Below, piece after piece: positions 16,654 through 26,300 of a stretch of DNA of 64,000 bases. Positions within the stretch are counted from its first letter, which is position 1, and the number at the start of each line of letters is the position of its first letter. Below the pieces are notes generated by a model that saw only the letters and a program-made list of their open reading frames with translations, made no database searches and was not told the DNA's origin. This DNA is from JAFALK01 sp042701975 (GTDB lineage: Bacteria; Pseudomonadota; Gammaproteobacteria; Burkholderiales; Burkholderiaceae_C): NCBI GenBank assembly GCA_042701975.1, contig CP170561.1:4402001-4466000 (forward strand), in the 5' to 3' direction. Made by a program: the position numbers and the translations under genes.

Positions 16654-17025
16654 ATGACCGCCCGCAGCCCGCTCGACACCGTCCAGGCCCAGCTCGACGC
16701 CTACAACGCCAAGAACCTCGATGCCCTGCTCGACACCTACTCGTCCGACGCAGAACAGTGCACGGTCAGCGGAGAACTGCTCGCCAAGGGCCGCGAGCAG
16801 CTGAAGGAACGCTTCCAGCTGCGCTTCGCCGAGCCGGATCTGCACGCCCAGTTGGTCTCGCGCACCGTGGTCGGCAACTTCGTGGTGGACACGGAACTCA
16901 TCACGCGCAACTTCCCCGAGGGGCTCGGCGTGATCGAGCTGCTGTGCGTGTACGAGGTGAAGGAAGGCCGCATCTGCCGGGCGCAGTTCGGCAGTGGTCA
17001 GCAGCGGATGCTGGTCGCCTCCTGA
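16654..17025 (+). CDS. SnoaL/NTF2-like domain protein
   Basis: This 123-residue protein has the cone-shaped NTF2-like fold. Signs are the front helix DTVQAQLDAYNAKNLDALLDTYSSDAEQ with a GREQLKERF helix, and later strands with LLCVYEVKEGRICRAQF. Members include isomerases, dehydratases and binding proteins, and no substrate can be assigned here. It sits 21 bases after envZ on the same strand and may be in that transcript. Its end overlaps the convergent dioxygenase gene by 28 bases. Confidence 0.75.
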   Translation: MTARSPLDTVQAQLDAYNAKNLDALLDTYSSDAEQCTVSGELLAKGREQLKERFQLRFAEPDLHAQLVSRTVVGNFVVDTELITRNFPEGLGVIELLCVYEVKEGRICRAQFGSGQQRMLVAS

Positions 17026-17684
17026 GGCCAGCGGAGTCTCGCGCCGGGCTCGGACGGCCCGTAGACAAAATGCAGCACCCGCCGATGGAGGCCGCTGATC
17101 GACTTGGATGAGGCGTGCAGCAAGAGGGGTCGCATCAGCAGCACGCCTCCCCGTTCGACGGTGCAGCTCGTCTCGCCATGAATGTCGCGACGTTCTCGCG
17201 CCGCCTCAGGCGACATCACGCCGCTGCGATGCGACCCAGCCACCACTCGCAGCGGACCGTCGTCAACTCCGCAAGCGTCCAGATGCAGTCGAACCGCAAC
17301 AAGTTCTTCCAGCAAGGCCCGCGGCGCCTGGCCAAACATCTGGCCTTGCTTGACGGACCATGCCGACCATCCAGCCGCATCCGCGCGTTCGGCGACCGGC
17401 ACGCTCAAGTCCTGGTGCAAGGCGACCAGCCAATTGAGATCGGCTGACTTGTCAAAGAAATTGCATTGGATGGCCCGGTGCCCCAATGGCAACAGGCCCA
17501 CGGCCGTCAGCTGCGTCGCCAACTGCTGGGAGAGTTGGCCACACCAATCGCGCTCAAGGAGATCGCGGCTGCCCGCTGCGCCTTCAAAGTCTGCCAATCG
17601 CGTCGCGATGGCTTCGCAGGCTGCTGCCGTCATCAGGGCGGGCAGAACGAGAAAGCCATCTCGGTCAAAAGCCGCCACTGGCAT
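16998..17684 (-). CDS. Phytanoyl-CoA dioxygenase family protein
   Basis: This 228-residue Fe(II)/2-oxoglutarate-type oxygenase begins with the typical FDRDGFLVLPALM. The metal ligands are likely the H-x-D in ALHQDL and the distal His in LLLHASS, with an Arg further on for 2-oxoglutarate. The substrate is unknown; PhyH proteins hydroxylate varied small molecules and lipids. There is no signal peptide. It lies six bases before the ispF stop on the same strand and overlaps the end of the NTF2-like gene. Confidence 0.8.
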   Translation of the reverse strand: MPVAAFDRDGFLVLPALMTAAACEAIATRLADFEGAAGSRDLLERDWCGQLSQQLATQLTAVGLLPLGHRAIQCNFFDKSADLNWLVALHQDLSVPVAERADAAGWSAWSVKQGQMFGQAPRALLEELVAVRLHLDACGVDDGPLRVVAGSHRSGVMSPEAARERRDIHGETSCTVERGGVLLMRPLLLHASSKSISGLHRRVLHFVYGPSEPGARLRWPQEATSIRC

Positions 17685-17690
17685 GAAGCT

Positions 17691-18194
17691 TCAGTCGCCG
17701 GCCAGCAGGCACACCGCCCGCGCTTCGATCGCCCTGCCCTCGCCCACCGGACCCATCTTCTCGGCCGTCTTGGCCTTCACGTTGATCTGGCCGATGTCCA
17801 CGCCCAGCACCTCGGCCAGGCGCGTGCGCATGGCGACGATGTGCGGTGCCATCTTGGGAGCCTGCGCAATGATGGTGGAGTCGATGTTGACGATCTGCCA
17901 GCCGGCTTCCTTCACCTTGGCGTAGGCGGCGGCGAGCAGGACCATCGAGTCGGCACCCTTGAACTCGGCGGCGGTGTCGGGGAAGAGCTTGCCGATGTCG
18001 CCCAACGCCGCGGCGCCGAGCAGCGCATCGGTGATGGCGTGAGCAAGCGCGTCCGCGTCGGAATGGCCGAGCAGGCCGTGGGTGTGCGGGATCGTGACGC
18101 CGCCGAGGATCAGCGGGCGGTCCGTCACGAGCTGGTGAGTGTCCCAGCCTTCACCCATCCGCAGCTTCGGGAGTTTCGTCAGCGTGGTGTTCAT
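17691..18194 (-). CDS. ispF: 2-C-methyl-D-erythritol 2,4-cyclodiphosphate synthase
   Basis: This 167-residue enzyme of the MEP isoprenoid pathway cyclises CDP-methylerythritol phosphate. Zinc ligands are D18 and H20 (GWDTHQL) and H52 (ADALAHAITDALLGA). The C-terminal TAEKMGPVGEGRAIEA binds the nucleotide. The start at 18194 overlaps the ispD stop by four bases (ATGA), so the pair is translationally coupled. A longer frame to 18395 belongs to a shadow of ispD. Confidence 0.95.
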   Translation of the reverse strand: MNTTLTKLPKLRMGEGWDTHQLVTDRPLILGGVTIPHTHGLLGHSDADALAHAITDALLGAAALGDIGKLFPDTAAEFKGADSMVLLAAAYAKVKEAGWQIVNIDSTIIAQAPKMAPHIVAMRTRLAEVLGVDIGQINVKAKTAEKMGPVGEGRAIEARAVCLLAGD

Positions 18195-18895
18195 CGTGTG
18201 TTCAGCAAACGTTCGGCCAGCGCAAAGTCCGCCGGCCAGGTGACCTTGAAATTCTCCATCGGCGCTTCGACAAGCCGCGGCGCATGGCCCAGTGCTTCGA
18301 CGGCGCTGGCTTCGTCCGTGGCAGCCGCGCCCATCGCAGCCAAAGCGGGCTTGAGCAGGCCCAGGCGGAACATCTGGGGCGTCTGCGCGGCCCACTTGCC
18401 GGCGCGGTCCACCGTGGCGGCCACGCGGCCCTCGACGCTGCTTTGCTTGAGCGTGTCGGGCAAAGGGAAGGCGAGCAGGCCACCGATCTCATCATCCATG
18501 CAGGCGTCGATCAGGCGATCGATCCACTCGGGCCGGACCAGGCAGCGCGCGGCGTCGTGGACCAGCACCCAATCGTGCGGCTGGGCACCTCTTTCTGTCA
18601 GCTCGATCAGGCCGTTAGAGACCGTCTCAGCGCGGCTGGCGCCGCCGCAGCGGGCCAGCCAACCGGAGTAGCCGGGGACGGCGGATTCGAACTGATCGTC
18701 TTCGGGGGAGAGCACGACAAGCGTGGATTCGATGCGGGGCACTGCAGCCAGTGCGCCCAGGGTGTGAGCCATCATGGCCCGGCCGGCGATCGGCACGTAC
18801 TGCTTGGGGCCGGCCGCGCCTGAACGCGCGCCGACACCGGCGGCCGGGACGAGCGCGAAGCAGCGCGGGGTCAGGCCGATGGGGTAGGAATTCAT
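18191..18895 (-). CDS. ispD: 2-C-methyl-D-erythritol 4-phosphate cytidylyltransferase
   Basis: This 234-residue enzyme transfers CMP to methylerythritol phosphate in the MEP pathway. The CTP-binding motif ALVPAAGVGARSGAAGPKQY is at the front; DWVLVHDAARCLV and NFKVTWPADFALAE follow. It pairs with ispF. Upstream, 56 bases separate it from the divergent antitoxin gene, so its promoter must be close to the toxin-antitoxin promoter. Confidence 0.95.
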   Translation of the reverse strand: MNSYPIGLTPRCFALVPAAGVGARSGAAGPKQYVPIAGRAMMAHTLGALAAVPRIESTLVVLSPEDDQFESAVPGYSGWLARCGGASRAETVSNGLIELTERGAQPHDWVLVHDAARCLVRPEWIDRLIDACMDDEIGGLLAFPLPDTLKQSSVEGRVAATVDRAGKWAAQTPQMFRLGLLKPALAAMGAAATDEASAVEALGHAPRLVEAPMENFKVTWPADFALAERLLNTR

Positions 18896-18951
18896 GGACG
18901 GATTCTAGGAAGCTAAAATGCAGCGCAATTGCAATGCATAGAGTTGTTGTC

Positions 18952-19233
18952 ATGAAGACTGCCAGCCTGCCGTCCATTCGCGTCGAGCCTGAAGTTCGAG
19001 ATGAGCTCGAAGGCATGCTTCACGAAGGCGAGACGGTTTCGTCGTTCATCGAAAAGGCCGTTCGCGAAGGCGTGCGGCGGCGTCAGGTCCAGGCTGAGTT
19101 CCTGAAGCGTGGCATGGAGTCGTTGGCGCGGTTTGAAGAGACCGGCACCGGCTCGACGACAGAAGAGGTGCTGGCCAAGCTCGAGGCCAAGCTCGAAGCC
19201 GCCCGGGCCCTGAAGGCAAAGAAGCGGGCATGA
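18952..19233 (+). CDS. Antitoxin, ribbon-helix-helix (YlcI/YnfO-like)
   Basis: This 93-residue protein has an N-terminal ribbon-helix-helix (LPSIRVEPEVRDELE, then TVSSFIEKAVREGVRRR), the DNA-binding part of many antitoxins. A charged helical tail should wrap the toxin. The start at 18952 is preferred; the longer frame from 18751 runs antisense through ispD. It overlaps the toxin gene by four bases (ATGA). An 8-base palindrome GCAATTGC at 18925-18932 in its upstream region is a candidate operator. Autoregulation is expected from the family but not shown. Confidence 0.85.
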   Translation: MKTASLPSIRVEPEVRDELEGMLHEGETVSSFIEKAVREGVRRRQVQAEFLKRGMESLARFEETGTGSTTEEVLAKLEAKLEAARALKAKKRA

Positions 19234-19544
19234 GCTACAGCGCCATCTGGACGCCAGATGCTGAAGAAGATCTGGAGCGCTTGTTCGACTTGCTGCTCGC
19301 TCCTGCCCTGGAGCGGGATGCAGATCTCGATGAACCTGTTGCCGTGATCCATACAGTCCGCAGCTCGATACAAGCACTCCAGCGCTTTCCGTTCACGTGC
19401 AGAAAGGCCGGTGAGTCGCCCTTCTTGCGTGAGCTGATCATTTCGCATGGTCATACCGGCTACGTCGCACTCTTCGACATCCAGTCCGGTGATCGCATCA
19501 CCATCGTGGCCATCCGCCACCAACGCGAAGATGACTATCACTGA
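19230..19544 (+). CDS. ParE/RelE-family toxin
   Basis: This 104-residue protein has the RelE/ParE fold: it opens with YSAIWTPDAEEDLERLFDLL and closes with a strand pair YVALFDIQSGDRITIVAIRHQRED. A strongly conserved core (FLRELIISHGHTGYVALF) is intact. It may target ribosome-bound mRNA (RelE type) or gyrase (ParE type); the sequence alone does not decide. Its start is coupled to the antitoxin stop. Its last 14 bases overlap the start of the rlmN-like gene. Confidence 0.85.
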   Translation: MSYSAIWTPDAEEDLERLFDLLLAPALERDADLDEPVAVIHTVRSSIQALQRFPFTCRKAGESPFLRELIISHGHTGYVALFDIQSGDRITIVAIRHQREDDYH

Positions 19545-20589
19545 ATTCCGCCAGCGCCTGCGCGCGCTCGGTGCCCTGCCCAAACACGAAGCCCGTGTCC
19601 TGCGCGACTGGGTCAGCGTGAAGCCGCACGACAGCGGCCGCCGCCGGCCCGAGCACTTCCTGCCGCTCGCCGTGCGCGAAGCCCTGCCCGAGTTCGACGC
19701 CGCGCTCGAAGCCTTGGCCAGCGTGCGCTCCGAGCATCCGGGCGAAGACGGCTCCATGCGCTTGCTCGTTGGCCTGGCCGATGGGCAGACCGTGGAGAGT
19801 GTCCTGCTGCCCGAGCGCGACAAGACCGGCGGGCTGTGCGTGTCCAGCCAGGTCGGCTGCGCCGTGGGCTGCCAGTTCTGCATGACGGGCCGTGAGGGCC
19901 TGATCCGCCAGGTGACGAGCGCCGAGATCGTGGCCCAGCTGGTGCTGGCGCGCCGCCGCCGCGCCGTCAACAAGGTCGTGTTCATGGGCATGGGCGAACC
20001 GGCGCACAACCTGGACAACGTGATGGAAGCCATCGAGTTCATGGGCACTTTCGGCGGCATCGGGCACAAGAACCTGGTGCTGTCCACCGTCGGCGATCCG
20101 CGCGTGTTCGAGCGCCTTGCTGAAGCCAATGAGGTCAAGCCCGCGCTGGCGCTCTCGCTGCACACCAGCAAGCCCGAACTGCGCGAGCAACTCTTACCGC
20201 GCGCCCCGCGTCTGACGCCGCAAGAGATCGTGGCGGCCGGCGAGTCCTACGCAAGGGCCAGCGGCTACCCCGTGCAGTACCAGTGGACGCTGATCGAAGG
20301 CGTGAACGATGGCGAGGACGAGATGGACGGCATCGTCGAGCTGCTCAAGGGCCGCTACGGCGTGCTCAACATGATCCCGTACAACACCATCCCGGATCTG
20401 CCCTTCCGCCGCCCGGCCTGGGAGAAGGCGCGCACCATCGCGCAGCACCTTCACCAGCGCGGCGTGCTGACCAAGCTGCGCGACTCAGCCGGGCAGGATG
20501 TGGACGGCGGCTGCGGCCAGCTGCGTGCCCGCGAAGCGGTGGGCGCTAAGGGCCGGCGCGCGGTTCCCATCAAAGTGTTGACGGACTGA
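19531..20589 (+). CDS. RlmN-family radical SAM RNA methyltransferase
   Basis: This 352-residue protein has the radical SAM cysteines in CAVGCQFCMTG (CxxxCxxC). The catalytic C-terminal cysteine is in SAGQDVDGGCGQLRA, and SAM motifs KVVFMGMGEPAHN and NLVLSTVG are present. Family members methylate C2 of adenine in 23S rRNA and tRNA. It is shorter than typical RlmN at the N-terminus, and the common rlmN neighbours (hisS, ispG) are absent, so it may be a paralogue. ATG 19531 lies inside the toxin gene; upstream frame to 19447 has poor residues. After its TGA the frame continues open to 20751. Confidence 0.85.
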   Translation: MTITEFRQRLRALGALPKHEARVLRDWVSVKPHDSGRRRPEHFLPLAVREALPEFDAALEALASVRSEHPGEDGSMRLLVGLADGQTVESVLLPERDKTGGLCVSSQVGCAVGCQFCMTGREGLIRQVTSAEIVAQLVLARRRRAVNKVVFMGMGEPAHNLDNVMEAIEFMGTFGGIGHKNLVLSTVGDPRVFERLAEANEVKPALALSLHTSKPELREQLLPRAPRLTPQEIVAAGESYARASGYPVQYQWTLIEGVNDGEDEMDGIVELLKGRYGVLNMIPYNTIPDLPFRRPAWEKARTIAQHLHQRGVLTKLRDSAGQDVDGGCGQLRAREAVGAKGRRAVPIKVLTD

Positions 20590-20604
20590 GACCGCTTTCA
20601 TCCG

Positions 20605-20751
20605 GTGCAGCCGGACAAGCGCAGCGTCCTCACGCTCGACACGCCCGAGCTGGTGCCGGCGGACGAAGCCAAGGACCTGCAGCTGTACGGCGGCGAAGGG
20701 AAATCTGCCGCGCCATCGCGCAAGCTTTGCCCGGCCACCGCCCGCAAGTGA
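20605..20751 (+). CDS. Possible small ORF in frame after rlmN-like gene
   Basis: The frame of the rlmN-like gene reopens directly after its TGA (20587-20589) and runs to TGA at 20749-20751. A GTG at 20605 gives 48 residues with a plausible amphipathic composition (VLTLDTPELVPADEAKDLQL). No family is recognised and no Shine-Dalgarno is clear. It could be a separate small gene, a former C-terminal extension, or a remnant. It ends nine bases before the convergent serine hydrolase. Confidence 0.25.
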   Translation: MQPDKRSVLTLDTPELVPADEAKDLQLYGGEGKSAAPSRKLCPATARK

Positions 20752-20760
20752 GCGGCGGGC

Positions 20761-21969
20761 TCAGGACGTCGGCTGCAGGCCCGCGGCCTCTGCAGCCAAC
20801 GTTCCCAGCTCGATGTACAGCGGCAGCGTGTTCGTGCCCTGCGGTTCGTTGACGCGGTTGGCCAGCAGGATGAAGAAGCTGTGGCTGGCAGGATCGAGCC
20901 AGACCGCGCAACCCGTGAAGCCGGTGTGGCCGAAGCTCTTGCCTTGTCGGTAGAGCGTGCCGCGCGGCTTCGAATAGGCCGTGGCCACATCCCAGCCCAG
21001 GCTGCGCAGATCGGTCACGCCGGCCGGCGATTGCGGCGTCTCCAGCAAGACGATGCTCTCGTGCGAGAGGATGCGCCGGCCCTCGATGCTGACGCCATCG
21101 TTCAGCAGCATCTGCGCAAAGCGGGCCAGATCGCCCATGGTGGTGAACAGGCCCGCATGACCGGCCACGCCACCCATGCGCCGCGCCGTGGGATCGTGCA
21201 CGGCGCCGCGCTCCCAGTTCTCGCTCGGCTTGTTGGTCGGCGCTATCGATGCCGGCATGACGCCGCGCTCCAGCGGCAGGTAGCCGCTGCGCTTCATACC
21301 CAACGGCTCGAAGATCTCGCGCTGCGCCAGCTCCTGCAACGGCTGTCCGCTCACGCGGGCAACGATCTCGCCCAGCAAGATGAAGTTGAGGTCTGAATAC
21401 TTGAACTGCTGCCCCGGCATCGTCTCCGGCTTCTGCGCGCAGGTGCGCTCCACCGCCTGATGGATCAGCGCCTGGCGTTCGGCCTGGGGCATCGTCACGC
21501 TGCTGGGTTCGGGCGTCTGCTTGAACGGATCCTTGCCGGGCAGGCCCGAAGGCAGGCCCGAGGTGTGGGTGAGCAGATTGCGCAGCGTGACGCCAGCCAC
21601 GTTGCCGCAATCGGGCAGGTAGCGCTGCACCGGCGCATCGATCTCCAGCAGGCCACGCTCGCGCAGAAGCTGCACCAGGGTGGCGGTGACCACCGGCTTG
21701 GTCAGCGAGGCAGCGTCGAAGAGCGTGTCTTCATCGACGGGCGCACTGCCCGCTGCCGCGGACTGCATGCCAAACGCCTTGTGGTGGCTCGCCCCGCCCT
21801 GGCCGATCCACAGCACGCCGCCGGGCATCTGGCGGTCGTCGATGAACTTCTGCATCGCGGCGTCGGCGCGAGCCAGAGGTTCGGTCTTGAGCTGAGGCCC
21901 GCTCGCGCAGGCGGCGAGCGTGAGGGCGAGCGTGACGGCAAGAGAAAGGCTGAGGAGTCGGCGAGTCAT
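20761..21969 (-). CDS. Serine hydrolase lipoprotein (beta-lactamase class C family)
   Basis: This 402-residue lipoprotein has a lipobox at LAAC (C21). The catalytic S88-x-x-K91 is in AASLTKPVV, a Tyr lies in KYSDLNFILLGE, and a third-motif candidate is GHTGFTG. The fold is that of class C beta-lactamases, D-Ala carboxypeptidases and esterases. A role in peptidoglycan turnover or ester hydrolysis in the envelope is more likely than resistance. It is convergent with the rlmN-like gene and follows a small secreted protein gene on the same strand. Confidence 0.85.
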   Translation of the reverse strand: MTRRLLSLSLAVTLALTLAACASGPQLKTEPLARADAAMQKFIDDRQMPGGVLWIGQGGASHHKAFGMQSAAAGSAPVDEDTLFDAASLTKPVVTATLVQLLRERGLLEIDAPVQRYLPDCGNVAGVTLRNLLTHTSGLPSGLPGKDPFKQTPEPSSVTMPQAERQALIHQAVERTCAQKPETMPGQQFKYSDLNFILLGEIVARVSGQPLQELAQREIFEPLGMKRSGYLPLERGVMPASIAPTNKPSENWERGAVHDPTARRMGGVAGHAGLFTTMGDLARFAQMLLNDGVSIEGRRILSHESIVLLETPQSPAGVTDLRSLGWDVATAYSKPRGTLYRQGKSFGHTGFTGCAVWLDPASHSFFILLANRVNEPQGTNTLPLYIELGTLAAEAAGLQPTS

Positions 21970-22014
21970 CCGCCGATCATGCCTCAGCCTGCATCACCGG
22001 AAATCAGTCACCGC

Positions 22015-22536
22015 TCAGTCACCATTGACGGCGAAATTCAGCAGCACGAACTGCACACCGCCATCCTTGCGCTCGATGGCCACCATGCGGAAGTGCTTCT
22101 CGTCCTTGCCGACCTTGATGACCAGCTTGCCGGCCTTGACATCGTCCTTGCTGCAGCGGAGCGCGATGGTCTTCTTCTCGTCCTTGCGGTCGTCGTCCGA
22201 AGGCGCGGTGACGCTGCAATCGAGCACCTTGCCATAGTGACCCAGGGCATCGCGGTAGAAGCGGCCAACCTGGTCGATGCTGTCGCCACTGCGGTACTTG
22301 AGCAACGAGAGCTTCAGGCCGAAGCTCCCGCCCCACAGGCTCATGCCGAAGGAGCCCTTGTCGTCGTCCTTGCCCTTGCCTTCCTGCAGCAGCGTGGCGC
22401 CCGGGTAGGCCGGCAGGCCGATGTCGGCGAGCGTGATCTTGTCTTCGATCTGGATGCCGGCATTGATGCCGTCTGCGTGGGCGGCGCCAGTCAGCAGGGC
22501 GAGGCTGAGAACGAGAGGGGCTGCAATGCGTTTCAT
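22015..22536 (-). CDS. Secreted protein of unknown function
   Basis: This 173-residue protein has a Sec signal peptide (residues 1-22, cleavage near AHA-DG). The mature part is Asp/Lys-rich. It contains a region about IGLPAYPGATLLQEGKGKD that is typical of small exported proteins assigned no function, and a C-terminal strand pair ending in VQFVLLNFAVNGD. The start at 22536 has AGGAGG-like bases nearby. No family is recognised with confidence. Confidence 0.7.
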   Translation of the reverse strand: MKRIAAPLVLSLALLTGAAHADGINAGIQIEDKITLADIGLPAYPGATLLQEGKGKDDDKGSFGMSLWGGSFGLKLSLLKYRSGDSIDQVGRFYRDALGHYGKVLDCSVTAPSDDDRKDEKKTIALRCSKDDVKAGKLVIKVGKDEKHFRMVAIERKDGGVQFVLLNFAVNGD

Positions 22537-22642
22537 GAGGAGGGCTCCGTGAAAGTGCGCCCAATGTAGACCCAAGGCACGGCCCGATCAGCCCTCATGC
22601 GACAGGCTGCAGATCGGCCCGACAGACCGCAGCCGAAACACC

Positions 22643-23278
22643 TCAGGCCATGTGCCAGTCGAAGTCCATCTGCCGAGAGGTCTGCAGCGCCAGCACCATG
22701 GACGACAGCTCGGCCACGAGGTGCAGGGACAGGTCGATCCCCGCTGAAATGCCCGCCGAAGTGAACACCCGGCACATGCCGCCGTGATGGATCCAGGGCT
22801 TGGCCTCGACGAAGCGGCGGTCCGTCAGGACCGTGAGCAGCGAACCGCTGGCGTGCGAGACGGCGCGCAGTTCTTCGACGTCTTCCCAATGCGTGATGAC
22901 CTCGCGCTCGTTCAGCAGGCCGGCGCGCTCCAGCAGGAAGGCGCCGGTGCAGACGGACGCCAGCACCTTGAGCTTGAGGCTTTGCGCCAGCAGCCAATCG
23001 GACAGGTTGCGCCGGTCCAGCTCGCCGGACACCACGCCGCCGGGGATGATGAGGACGTCCAGCTTCGGATGCTCCGCCAGCGTGAACTCGGGCTTGACGC
23101 GCAGGCCGCCGCGGGCGCGCACCGTGCCCGTGCCGGGGGCGATGGTGTGGACGGCGAAGGGCGGCTCGTGGCCATCGCGCTGCATCAGCCGCGAGGCGGT
23201 GGAGAACACCTCGAACGGCCCGGCGAAATCGAGCACCTCGACCTCGTCGAACAGATAGATCCCAACCTGCAATGGCAT
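22643..23278 (-). CDS. DJ-1/PfpI family protein (GlxA-like N-terminal domain)
   Basis: This 211-residue protein is of the DJ-1/PfpI superfamily. The nucleophile Cys sits in the elbow ASVCTGAFLLERAGLL, with VLIIPGGVVSGE before it and AKPWIHHGGMCRVF after. The layout is that of the amidase-like half of GlxA and related isonitrile hydratases, but there is no AraC DNA-binding half. The start at 23278 is chosen because CAGGAG lies about ten bases upstream; a GTG at 23296 is possible. It is divergent from mfd across about 95 bases. Confidence 0.8.
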   Translation of the reverse strand: MPLQVGIYLFDEVEVLDFAGPFEVFSTASRLMQRDGHEPPFAVHTIAPGTGTVRARGGLRVKPEFTLAEHPKLDVLIIPGGVVSGELDRRNLSDWLLAQSLKLKVLASVCTGAFLLERAGLLNEREVITHWEDVEELRAVSHASGSLLTVLTDRRFVEAKPWIHHGGMCRVFTSAGISAGIDLSLHLVAELSSMVLALQTSRQMDFDWHMA

Positions 23279-23373
23279 GACGCTAACTCCTGACACCGGC
23301 TGACATGAGGGTGCGTGGCCGCTCCCTACAATCGTCGGGCAGCCCCTTCACGGGGCCAAACTCATTTGTACCC

Positions 23374-26300
23374 ATGCAGTTGCCCCTGATCTACCCTGGC
23401 AAAAAGTTCAACCAGCCCCGCGCCATCGGCTCGGCGGATGCACTGCTGCTCGCACGCTTTGCGCAGTCCCAACTGCAGAGCGGACGGCCTGTCGCCATCA
23501 TGAGCGCCGAACCGGGGGATACGCAACGGCTCGAAGCGGAACTGAAGGTCTTTGCGCCCGAACTCCGCGTAGCGGTGTTCCCCGATTGGGAAACCCTGCC
23601 CTACGACAGCTTCAGCCCGCACCAGGACCTGATCTCGGAGCGCCTGGCCACGCTGTGGATGCTGCTGCAAGCCCAGGGCAAGGGCGCGCCGGAGCGTGAG
23701 GTCGACGTCGTCTTGCTGCCTGCAACAACGGCGCTCACGCGCCTGGCCCCGCCCGCCTTCCTGGCGGCCACGACCTTCAACTTCAAGCAAAAGCAGAAGC
23801 TCGACGAGGCGGGCCTCAAGCGCCAGCTGACGCTCGGCGGCTATTCGCATGTGAGCCAGGTCGTCTCGCCCGGCGAATACGCGGTGCGCGGCGGCCTGAT
23901 CGACCTGTTTCCGATGGGCTCCAGCGTGCCCTACCGGGTGGACCTGTTCGGTGACGAGGTCGATTCCATCCGCACCTTCGACCCCGACACCCAGCGCAGC
24001 CTCTACCCCGTGCCGGCCGTGCGCCTGCTGCCGGGCCGCGAGTTCCCGATGGATGAGGCCTCGCGCAAGGCCTTCCGGGCGCGCTGGCGCGAAAAGCTCG
24101 AAGGCGACCCGACCAAGGCGCGTCTGTACAAGGACATCGACCAGGGCCTGGCCGGTGGCGGCATCGAGTACTACTTGCCCGTCTTCTTCGAGCAGACGGC
24201 AACGATCTTCGACTTCCTCGGCCCCGATTGCGCGCTGGCCCTGCACGGCGAGGTCGACGAATCCATACAGCGCTTCTGGACCGACACCCGCGAGCGCCAT
24301 CGCTTCCTCCAGCACGACCCCGAACGGCCGTTGCTGCCGCCCGACGAGATCTTCCTCAAGCCAGAGGACTTCTTCGGCCTGACGCATCCGCATGCCGTGC
24401 TGACGGTGCGCGGTGCCGAGCCGGTGGATTACGCCCGCCCGCTGCCCGATGTGAGCGTGGAACGCGGCGCGCAGGAACCGCTCTCGCGCCTGGCCCAGCA
24501 CCTGGCCACGACGAAAGAGCGCGTGCTGATCCTGGCCGAGAGCGAGGGCCGGCGCGAAAGCCTCTTGGAGCTGCTGCGCGACAACCGCATCGAGCTGCCG
24601 AGCTACGCCAACATCGCCGAATTCCTCGCCAGCGATGAACGCGCCGCCATCACCGTAGCGCCGCTCGCTTCGGGCTTCTTCTGGCGTGACGAGCCTCACT
24701 CGGTCCAGCTCTTCACCGAGACCGAACTCTTCGCCACCGCGCCCACGACGCGCCGGCGCCGCAAGCAGGAGCAGGTCAGCGACGTCAATGCGCTGATCAA
24801 GGATCTGTCCGAGCTCAAGGTCGGCGATCCGGTCGTACACGTGAACCACGGCATCGGCCGCTACCAGGGCCTGGTCAACATCGACTTGGGCGATGGCAAC
24901 AGCGAGTTCCTGCATCTCGAATACGCGGATCAGGCCACGCTCTACGTGCCCGTGGCGCAGCTGCACCTGATCAGCCGCTACACCGGCGTTTCGGCGGAAG
25001 AGGCGCCGCTGCACAAGCTCGGCTCAGGCCAGTGGGAAAAGGCCAAGCGCCGCGCCGCCGAGCAGGTGCGCGACACGGCGGCCGAGCTGCTCAACCTCTA
25101 CGCCCGGCGCGCCGCGCGCGAAGGCCACGCCTTCCGCTACTCGCCGCATGACTACGAGGCCTTCGCCCAGAGCTTCGGCTTCGAGGAAACGCCGGACCAG
25201 CGCGCGGCCATCCACGCGGTGATCCAGGACATGATCTCTCCCAAGCCGATGGACCGCCTCGTGTGCGGCGACGTGGGCTTCGGCAAGACGGAAGTGGCGT
25301 TGCGCGCGGCCTTCGTGGCAGTGATGGGCGGCAAGCAGGTGGCCTTGCTCGCGCCCACCACCCTGCTGGCCGAGCAGCACTTCCAGAACATCTCGGACCG
25401 CTTCGGCAAATGGCCGATCAAGGTGGCCGAGATGAGCCGCTTCCGCTCGGCCAAGGAAATCAAGGCCGCGATGCAGGGGCTGGAGGACGGCACGATCGAC
25501 ATCGTCGTCGGCACGCACAAGTTGCTGTCGTCGGACGTGAAGTTCTCGCGCCTGGGCCTGCTCGTGATCGACGAGGAACATCGCTTCGGCGTGCGCCACA
25601 AGGAGGCGATGAAGGCCTTGCGCGCCGAGGTGGACGTTCTCACGCTGACCGCCACGCCGATCCCGCGGACGCTCGGCATGGCGCTGGAGGGTCTGCGCGA
25701 TCTGAGCGTCATTGCGACCGCGCCCCAGCGCCGCCTCGCGATCAAGACCTTCGTCCGCGCGGAGAACAACGGCACCATCCGCGAAGCGGTGATGCGCGAA
25801 CTCAAGCGCGGCGGCCAGATCTACTTTCTGCACAACGAGGTCGAGACCATCGAGAACCGCCGCCAGAAGCTCGAGGAGCTGCTGCCCGAGGCGCGCATCG
25901 TCGTCGCCCACGGCCAGATGCCCGAGCGCGAGCTGGAGCGCGTGATGCGCGAGTTCGTGACCGGCCGCCACAACGTGCTGCTGTGCTCGACCATCATCGA
26001 GACCGGCATCGACGTGCCGAGCGCCAACACCATCATCATCAGCCGCGCTGACAAGTTCGGCCTGGCGCAGCTGCACCAGCTGCGCGGCCGCGTCGGCCGC
26101 TCGCACCACCAAGCCTATGCCTACCTGTGCGTGCCCGATGTGCAAGGCCTGACCAAGCAAGCGGCGCAGCGCCTGGACGCCATCCAGGCGATGGAGGAAC
26201 TGGGCAGCGGCTTCTACCTCGCCATGCACGATCTGGAGATCCGCGGCGCCGGCGAGGTGCTGGGCGAAAACCAGAGCGGCAACATGATGGAAGTGGGCTT

